A stretch of 7,173 nucleotides of DNA, from assembly GCA_001768675.1 (NCBI GenBank), contig MELN01000061.1:12060-19232 (forward strand), written 5' to 3'. The notes under the pieces are model-generated. The model was not told where the DNA came from. It was given only the letters and a program-made list of their open reading frames with translations, and did not search any database. The position numbers and the translations under genes were made by a program. This DNA is from Actinobacteria bacterium RBG_16_64_13. Its GTDB lineage: Bacteria > Actinomycetota > Thermoleophilia > RBG-16-64-13. Within the stretch, counting starts at the first letter, position 1; each line of letters starts with the position of its first letter. Shown one piece after another: positions 1 to 5,105 of this stretch.

Positions 1-2145
1 CAAGCAGAGACGGCCACCGTCGCCGTCACCGTCACCGACACGAAGACCATCACGCTTGCTCAGCCGGCAGCCTACATAGCTGTCTACTGGGTAGGTAACG
101 AGAATGCCCGTGTGACCCTGGCCTTCTCCTCCGATGGAACGGCTTTCGGCCGGCCTATCGACGCCGGCCGCGACGACGCAGGGAATGAAGTGCACGACGG
201 CATGACGTACGGCGCCGTCCAGGTGGCAGACGGTGCGGTCGCGGTACGCGTCACGACGGACGTTCCTCTCGCGCGGCTCACTGTGGTCGGGATACCCGCC
301 GCAGAAGGCGTGGCAACCCGTTTGCTTTCCGCGGCAGAGGAGTTCCCGGCGGAAGATCCTGTGGCGGCGGAGCCGGAGGCGGGAGCCGAGCAGCCATCTA
401 TCATCCCACGAGCCGGGTGGGCCGCAGATCCTGCGTACTTGAGCTGGGCTCCGCGATTCCAGCCCGCCAAGAAGGTGATCGTGCACCACACCGCGGATGG
501 CACGGTGCCAGATGGCACTCAGGAGTCCTACGCGAAGCTCATCCGAGCGATCTACTACTACCATGCGGTCACCCAGGACTGGGGCGACATCGCCTACAAC
601 TTCCTCATAGATCCATTGGGCAACATATATGAAGGCCGCTACTCGGACGGCATCGACGCCTCACCGATCGGCGAGGACATCTACGGCAACGGCGTCACCG
701 GGGGTCATACCTACGGCTACAACAGCGGTACCGTAGGGATAGCCGTACTGGGGACCTACCGAGATCACGAGATCAGCGCAGCGGCTCGTGCTTCGCTGGA
801 GGAACTCCTTGCCTGGGTGGTCAAGAGAAACGGCATCGACCCGATGGGCTCCGATCCCTACTCCAACCCCTTCAACTCCAGCTCGACCCTTCGGACCTGG
901 AACATCGCCGGACACTTGGACTATCGTCCCACCGACTGCCCGGGTGCGGCGTTCTACGAGATGCTGCCGGGCATCCATGGGGCCGTTCTGAACCTCACCG
1001 GTCTTGTGGCCGCGCCGGGGCTTTCTCCCACGTACATCGATCTGGACATGTCCGAGTCCACCTCGATCGTCGGGCAGCAGGTGACCGTCACGGCGCAGCT
1101 CATGGAGGACTCGTCCCGTGCGCCGATACCGGGCCGGCCGGTCTCATTCGCCATAGGGGGGATCGCCACCGCGCCGGCACCCCTGGAGACCGTCATAACG
1201 GACGCCAACGGGGTGGCCACCCTGCAGATCACGTGCACGAGCGCACAGATGCAGTGGGTGACCGCCGTCTTCGATCCGGGCACGGATTCCTTGTTCCGGG
1301 GTTCGACCACGTCCGGCGAGATCGACGTGGCCCTCGCCGGTCTTACGGCCATCGCGGGCGACGCCCAGGTGCAGCTCTTCTGGAACCCAGAACCGGCAGC
1401 CAGCAACTACAACGTCTACCGAAACGGCACCAAGTTGAAGTCCGCCTCGGTCACCTCGGCCGGCTACCTGGATACCGGCCTGCAGAACGGTGCTGGGTAT
1501 TCCTACCAGGTGACGGCTATCGTGAACGGCCGGGAAAGCGTCAAATCGGCGGCCGTCAGTGCCAGCCCCAATGGTCCCGCAGAGCCCCCTCTGTTCCCTG
1601 ACGTCCTCCCGGGCTACCCTTTCTACCCGGCCATTCAGGGTTTGGGCCTCAATGGCATCATCAACGGCGCCCCGGGCGGCCTGTTCCTCGCCGGCGCCCC
1701 AGTGACCCGTCAGCAGTTCGCGAAGATGATCGTGCTGGGGGGTGGCTACCCGGTGTCGGAAAGCGATGTCTGCCCGTTCAAGGATGTCACCAGAGGTGGC
1801 GGCGCAACGCTCTATCCGGACAACTATGTGGCGGTGTGCGCGGCCGGCCGCATCACCCGCGGCAAGACGGCGACCAGGTTCGATCCGTACACCAGCATCA
1901 CGCGAGCCCAGGTCATGACGATGGTGGTGCGGGCGGCCCAGGACTTCAAGCCCTCGGCCATTCAGCAACCTCCAACCGTCTGGAAGGGCGTGCTCTCCGC
2001 AAAAGACCCGGCGCACGGTGCGAACGTCGCCCGAGCCGAGTACAGCGGGCTGCTCTCCGGAATCGACCTCTCCACCTTCTCGGTCAACGGCAAGGCTACC
2101 CGGGGAGAGATCGCCCAGATCATCTGGAACTTGAGGGCGAAGTAG
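1..2145 (+). CDS. SLH-anchored PGRP/N-acetylmuramoyl-L-alanine amidase, 5' partial
   Basis: The frame is open from base 1 and continues through the GTG at 112, so the start lies upstream; 714 residues are visible. In order: a beta-rich region (about 1-100), an Ala/Glu/Pro linker (118-133), an amidase_2/PGRP domain (135-331), an Ig-like domain (341-445, with the TDANGVATL turn typical of bacterial Ig folds), a fibronectin III-like domain (445-525) and three SLH repeats (532-714, the third degenerate). The amidase has the expected zinc site: His pair 162-163 in VHHTA, His305 in AGHLDY and Cys313 in TDCPG, plus Tyr199 in IAYNF, so it should cleave the amide bond between muramic acid and the stem peptide. 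SLH repeats normally bind secondary cell-wall polymers, so the protein is inferred to be exported and wall-attached; the signal peptide would be outside the window. Cys591 and Cys613 flank the second SLH repeat and could form a disulfide. The substrate (own or foreign wall) cannot be told. Confidence 0.93.
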   Translation, partial: QAETATVAVTVTDTKTITLAQPAAYIAVYWVGNENARVTLAFSSDGTAFGRPIDAGRDDAGNEVHDGMTYGAVQVADGAVAVRVTTDVPLARLTVVGIPAAEGVATRLLSAAEEFPAEDPVAAEPEAGAEQPSIIPRAGWAADPAYLSWAPRFQPAKKVIVHHTADGTVPDGTQESYAKLIRAIYYYHAVTQDWGDIAYNFLIDPLGNIYEGRYSDGIDASPIGEDIYGNGVTGGHTYGYNSGTVGIAVLGTYRDHEISAAARASLEELLAWVVKRNGIDPMGSDPYSNPFNSSSTLRTWNIAGHLDYRPTDCPGAAFYEMLPGIHGAVLNLTGLVAAPGLSPTYIDLDMSESTSIVGQQVTVTAQLMEDSSRAPIPGRPVSFAIGGIATAPAPLETVITDANGVATLQITCTSAQMQWVTAVFDPGTDSLFRGSTTSGEIDVALAGLTAIAGDAQVQLFWNPEPAASNYNVYRNGTKLKSASVTSAGYLDTGLQNGAGYSYQVTAIVNGRESVKSAAVSASPNGPAEPPLFPDVLPGYPFYPAIQGLGLNGIINGAPGGLFLAGAPVTRQQFAKMIVLGGGYPVSESDVCPFKDVTRGGGATLYPDNYVAVCAAGRITRGKTATRFDPYTSITRAQVMTMVVRAAQDFKPSAIQQPPTVWKGVLSAKDPAHGANVARAEYSGLLSGIDLSTFSVNGKATRGEIAQIIWNLRAK

Positions 2146-2163
2146 CTCGACAGGGAGGTTCTG

Positions 2164-3078
2164 CTACTCCGGCACCAGGATGCCCCGGATCCTCCGCGCC
2201 GCGTCCCGGCTCTGTTCGTCGAGCGGCACAAGCTCTATGGCTGACGCAGACGCGGCTCCCACTCCCAGTTCTGCCGCCCTGCGTATCTGGTCCAGTTCGA
2301 AGACGGGTTTCTTCATCAGGCTCGAGGCCCCGAACTCCCTGAGGATGGCCACACCAGCGGCATCGAGGGCCACTCTGTCCTTGCCGGCAAGCATCAGGCC
2401 CGGCTCGACCTCGGTCCCCTTGTCCGGTCCCCCGTCGATGAACGCCGCCGCCGCGTCCATGATCACGAAGTCCACAGGGTAGGACTTGTTGATCTCGGCG
2501 ATCATGAGCCGCTGGAATGGAGAGCCGTGCAGTTCGTGCATGCAGTCGTAGTGACCTCCCGGGATCTTCTTGGCCACCAAGCCGACCGAGTTCTTGAGCG
2601 ACATGGTGAAGTGCCCCCCATACCCGTGTGTCTTGAGGCAGCACGTCTGGATCACGACGTCCGCCTCGAGGAACACCCTGGAGAGGTAGAAGCCCCGCAG
2701 CCAATGGGTTCCGCCCCGCTCGATGTGGGTCCACCTTTCTTCGGGTTCGTCGTCCAGTACGACGACCTTGAAGCCCAGCTGCTGAGAGAGCGCGAATATC
2801 CCCAGTCTCTCCAGGTTGTTGCGCGTATCTCCCATGCCGCTTCTTTCGGCCAGAGTGATCTCGCGCGCTCCGGCCTCCTTCAGCAGCGTCACTATGGCCC
2901 GGAGGGTGTCCGGGTGAGTCGAGGCCGGAAAGGGATCGGCGCTGTTGAAATTGGCCTTGAGGGCCACGCTCTTGCCGGAAAGGTCGCCCAGGCCGGCATG
3001 CCCGAACAGGCCCCTGATGGCTGCGTCCCTGGCCGAGGAGCCGATCAGAAAGACCTTGGAAGTGTTTTCAGGACTCAT
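2164..3078 (-). CDS. DUF362 domain-containing protein
   Basis: A complete 304-residue protein covering the whole DUF362 domain. Recognisable blocks are KANFN (41-45), a THPDTL stretch (54-59), the metal-ligand-like TCCLKTHGYGGH (145-156), SLKNSVG (160-166), DAAAAFIDGGP (208-218) and AGKDRVALDAAGVA (231-244). DUF362 proteins are poorly characterised; some carry a 4Fe-4S ferredoxin domain, but this one has none. The adjacent Cys146-Cys147, followed by Lys149, His151 and His156, could coordinate a metal or act in redox chemistry; that is inference. No signal peptide or membrane helix is seen, so it is probably cytoplasmic. The ATG is supported by AAGGAG nine bases upstream. It lies 126 bases downstream of the cNMP-binding domain gene in the same direction, and its stop is 18 bases from the stop of the convergent amidase gene. 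The family is certain; the function is unknown. Confidence 0.93.
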   Translation of the reverse strand: MSPENTSKVFLIGSSARDAAIRGLFGHAGLGDLSGKSVALKANFNSADPFPASTHPDTLRAIVTLLKEAGAREITLAERSGMGDTRNNLERLGIFALSQQLGFKVVVLDDEPEERWTHIERGGTHWLRGFYLSRVFLEADVVIQTCCLKTHGYGGHFTMSLKNSVGLVAKKIPGGHYDCMHELHGSPFQRLMIAEINKSYPVDFVIMDAAAAFIDGGPDKGTEVEPGLMLAGKDRVALDAAGVAILREFGASSLMKKPVFELDQIRRAAELGVGAASASAIELVPLDEQSRDAARRIRGILVPE

Positions 3079-3087
3079 GGGACCACG

Positions 3088-3093
3088 CTCCTT
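3088..3093 (-). promoter_or_regulatory. Ribosome binding site of the DUF362 gene
   Basis: On the minus strand AAGGAG stands nine bases before the ATG at 3078. It supports this start. Confidence 0.7.
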
Positions 3094-3134
3094 CGTGCGA
3101 CGCCCACCACGACCCGCAACGGAGCGACGACGAC

Positions 3135-3221
3135 GTGAAGCGGATAGAGGATGTCGCCCGGCGCGAATTCGCGAACACCGTGGCCGCGCGCGAAGGCCTG
3201 GACGTCACGCTGACGGAGTGA
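3135..3221 (+). other. Short codon-biased reading frame, possible gene remnant
   Basis: A GTG-started frame of 28 codons ends in TGA at 3219-3221, overlapping the tail of the minus-strand cNMP gene by 17 bases. It reads as a hydrophilic, helix-like peptide beginning VKRIEDVARREF. By hand count, G+C is about 75, 43 and 86 percent at codon positions 1, 2 and 3, the pattern of real coding sequence in GC-rich genomes. The frame stays open upstream of the GTG to about 3069 but there runs over the start of the DUF362 gene. No ribosome binding site is seen. It could be the 3' end of a lost plus-strand gene, a tiny gene, or chance; the antisense frame in the same register is also open. The peptide is not recognised. 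Confidence 0.15.
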
Positions 3222-3579
3222 AAAGACCGGTCACTTGCTCGTCCAACTCGCGTATCCGCCGCGACATCTTCTCCATGACCCGGAACGCCAGCGAGGGGTC
3301 CTCGTGGATCTTGCGCAGGAACATCTTCTTGTCGATGGTAAGCACCCGCGCCTCGCCCAGCGGACGGACCGTCGCGGAGCGCACATCGCGGTCGAACAAC
3401 GCCATCTCGCCGAAGAAGTCGCCTTCCTCCAGCTCCGCCAGCTTGACCTGGCCCGTGTCGCTCTCTCTGACTACCTCGACCTTCCCCGACTGGATCACGT
3501 ACATGTGGTCCCCGACCTCGCCCTGCCTGACGATCGTTTCGCCGCTGCGGTAGATCCTGCCAAGTTCGCCCAGCTTCAT
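3205..3579 (-). CDS. Cyclic-nucleotide-binding domain protein, possible separate product from an internal start
   Basis: This 124-residue reading starts at an internal ATG in frame with the oxidoreductase. It is a complete cNMP-binding (CRP/PKA regulatory type) beta-roll, with GETIVRQGEVGDHMYVI (13-29) at the start of the roll, the phosphate-binding cassette GDFFGEMAL (53-61) with Glu58, and Arg67 in DVRSATV. Glu and Arg are the residues that hold the ribose and cyclic phosphate, so ligand binding is expected. A C-terminal helix (about 94-117) follows and there is no DNA-binding domain, so it is not a CRP-type transcription factor. GAGGAGG lies five bases before the ATG, the best ribosome binding site in the window. 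From memory, free proteins of this length with a nearly identical MKLGELG start exist in other bacteria. No stop codon separates it from the oxidoreductase, so a fused product, a free one, or both are possible. Confidence 0.5.
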   Translation of the reverse strand: MKLGELGRIYRSGETIVRQGEVGDHMYVIQSGKVEVVRESDTGQVKLAELEEGDFFGEMALFDRDVRSATVRPLGEARVLTIDKKMFLRKIHEDPSLAFRVMEKMSRRIRELDEQVTGLFTPSA

Positions 3580-4974
3580 GGAATCCTCCTCTTCCCTATG
3601 GACGGGGCCGGCGTGGCGAAGCGCGGCCAGACAGTTCCAAACAAGCAGCACGAGGAACAACGGATGAAGCGTTCTCTGAAAGACAGAGCGGTAAGAAGCG
3701 CTGCCTGTGAACGTATCCCAAAGGACGTCGCTCATCCTTCTCTTGGCCGTTCCCGAGTATTGCTCCACCGCGACCATGCGCATCATGCCCCGGCGCGCCC
3801 ACGTGAACTTCTTGAAGAGACCGGTCACCATGAACACCACCTTGCCAATGGCGTTGTCCACAGCCATCGCCCGGCAGGTTGGGGCGTAGTAGCGGCGGAA
3901 CGAATCGGAGGAGACACCCTCGAATACCGCCGTCCTAGCCGCCGCCTTCGCTGCACGATATCCACCCCCGATCCCGTCTTTGTAGAGGCGGTTCTCGCCA
4001 CAATCGCCGATGAACACCAGGCGGTCACCGTAGGGCCGTGGTGAGCCTTTGATGTTGATCGAGGGGAAGCAGCGGCAGTGTTCTTCCGGAATGACGAAGT
4101 TCGCGGGGAAACAGCGTCGAACCTCGGGTGAATCCAGGAAGTTCGTCACCAAGGTCTTGTCGATCGAATCGCCCAGCAGCACGATGGTCACGTGCTGACC
4201 TTTGGGGATGATCGCCGCGAACTCGAGCCTCGGCACATCGAGGAGGAAGACGTGCATGGAATTGCCGAAATGCTTCTCGATGACCTCCTCTCCCAGCGGG
4301 AACTCGCAGATGTAGGTCTTCGTGGTTTTTGGAGGCAGGTACCCGACACCGAGCCCCTCGAACAGCTTGATACCGGCGCCGTTGACACCGACCGCGGCGG
4401 CAAGGAGGTCGTAGACCTCCTGCTGCCCACTCTTTGTGGAGACCCGTGGCTTGCCGGCGACCCAATCGATGCTGTCCACTCTCTCGTGGATAACGCGGGC
4501 GCCCCTCGATTCGGCCAAGTCCAGAAGGTAGCCGTCGAAGCTGGCCCAGCGATGTGTCAGAAGCCCACGGGGACCCAGGCCACGGTGGACGGCTGCTATC
4601 CGTTTTTCTTGACCGGGGGTGGGGAACCGCACCGAGCCTACGTCCATATGCAGAACGTACGAGTCGATGCCGCGCTGAACTACGTCGGATCGCAGAACGA
4701 TCCCCTCGGCTCCCAGGTACTGTACCAAGGACTCTGAGATGACCCCGCCGCACATGTTGCAGCCCGCCGGTCCGGCCTGCGCATAGGTCTTGGGTTCATA
4801 CACGTCCACGTTCAGGTCGAGACCGATGCGTGACGCCATCTCCAGGAGGAAGTAACAAAAGAAACAGCCGGCGGGGCCGCCGCCCACGACGGCAACCCGT
4901 GACCCCGGCCCGAGAGGATAGGGGTCAGCGTTGGAATCATGACTGCTTCTCGCGGATGTCCAAAGCCGACTCAA
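3205..4974 (-). CDS. FAD-dependent oxidoreductase (geranylgeranyl-reductase-like) fused to a cyclic-nucleotide-binding domain
   Basis: From a TTG start this is 589 residues. Residues 26-36 (RVAVVGGGPAG) form the dinucleotide-binding GxGxxG of a Rossmann fold, with an acidic end to the second strand at Glu60. CNMCGG at 72-77 matches the conserved Cys-containing loop of geranylgeranyl-reductase-like flavoproteins and also forms a CxxC. The second FAD motif is IGDCGEN (Gly323-Asp324), followed by KDGIGGGYRAAKAA. Residues 436-452 are a hydrophobic segment that could anchor the protein in the membrane. From Met466 a cNMP-binding domain runs to the end. The substrate is unknown; a lipid or isoprenoid double bond would fit the family. 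The frame is open back to 5364, but 5106-5364 lies inside the neighbouring ATPase gene and reads as Arg-rich noise. The TTG at 4974 has GGAGG six bases upstream; the ATG at 5013 has no such signal. The gap to the upstream gene is 131 bases, with no convincing promoter or terminator. Confidence 0.85.
   Translation of the reverse strand: MSRLWTSARSSHDSNADPYPLGPGSRVAVVGGGPAGCFFCYFLLEMASRIGLDLNVDVYEPKTYAQAGPAGCNMCGGVISESLVQYLGAEGIVLRSDVVQRGIDSYVLHMDVGSVRFPTPGQEKRIAAVHRGLGPRGLLTHRWASFDGYLLDLAESRGARVIHERVDSIDWVAGKPRVSTKSGQQEVYDLLAAAVGVNGAGIKLFEGLGVGYLPPKTTKTYICEFPLGEEVIEKHFGNSMHVFLLDVPRLEFAAIIPKGQHVTIVLLGDSIDKTLVTNFLDSPEVRRCFPANFVIPEEHCRCFPSINIKGSPRPYGDRLVFIGDCGENRLYKDGIGGGYRAAKAAARTAVFEGVSSDSFRRYYAPTCRAMAVDNAIGKVVFMVTGLFKKFTWARRGMMRMVAVEQYSGTAKRRMSDVLWDTFTGSASYRSVFQRTLHPLFLVLLVWNCLAALRHAGPVHREEEDSMKLGELGRIYRSGETIVRQGEVGDHMYVIQSGKVEVVRESDTGQVKLAELEEGDFFGEMALFDRDVRSATVRPLGEARVLTIDKKMFLRKIHEDPSLAFRVMEKMSRRIRELDEQVTGLFTPSA
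3585..3591 (-). promoter_or_regulatory. Internal Shine-Dalgarno before the cNMP-binding domain
   Basis: On the minus strand GAGGAGG (within AAGAGGAGG) lies five bases before the ATG at 3579. It sits inside the long oxidoreductase frame, where it encodes the Glu-rich REEEDS linker, so it may be a true internal start or a by-product of Glu codons. Confidence 0.5.
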
Positions 4975-4980
4975 GACTCG

Positions 4981-4985
4981 CCTCC
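4981..4985 (-). promoter_or_regulatory. Ribosome binding site deciding a TTG start for the oxidoreductase
   Basis: On the minus strand GGAGG lies six bases before the TTG at 4974. It favours this start over the ATG at 5013, which has no Shine-Dalgarno, and leaves about 25 residues before the Rossmann motif. Confidence 0.45.
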
Positions 4986-5105
4986 GGTCTCCAGCGCCCC
5001 GTGAGCGGCGCATCCGCGCCGCATACAGCGTACAGTACAGCGAATCAGCGTGGGAACGCAACCTCGTCGCCGCGACTCCGATGCCGTCGGAAGTAGTTGC
5101 CCGAC

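Noticed and set aside
1144..2016. Long minus-strand reading frame of 290 codons opposite the amidase/SLH gene
   Set aside because: It is antisense to a clearly real gene, is Arg/Gly/His-rich, shows no domain, and is a normal by-product of high GC.
2141..2168. Inverted repeat AGTAGC/GCTACT around the two convergent stop codons, as a bidirectional terminator
   Set aside because: The stem is only 6 bp with a 16-base loop and no T-tract on either side; it largely reflects the two facing TAG stops.
2120..2734. Minus-strand frame of 204 codons overlapping the DUF362 gene
   Set aside because: It lies in another frame of the same strand as DUF362, has Arg/Gly-rich composition, and shows none of the conserved blocks that the DUF362 frame has.
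4025..4753. Minus-strand frame of 242 codons inside the oxidoreductase
   Set aside because: It is a frame-shifted shadow of the oxidoreductase, full of Arg and Pro, while the FAD motifs are in the other frame.
5056..5061. Possible -35 box TTGCGT on the minus strand ahead of the oxidoreductase
   Set aside because: No matching -10 box stands at the right distance; the best is TACTGT after 18 bases, a poor match.
5078..5094. Small hairpin just downstream of the ATPase/TPR stop codon as a terminator
   Set aside because: The stem TCCGA/TCGGA is only 5 bp with a 5-base loop, and no T-run follows.
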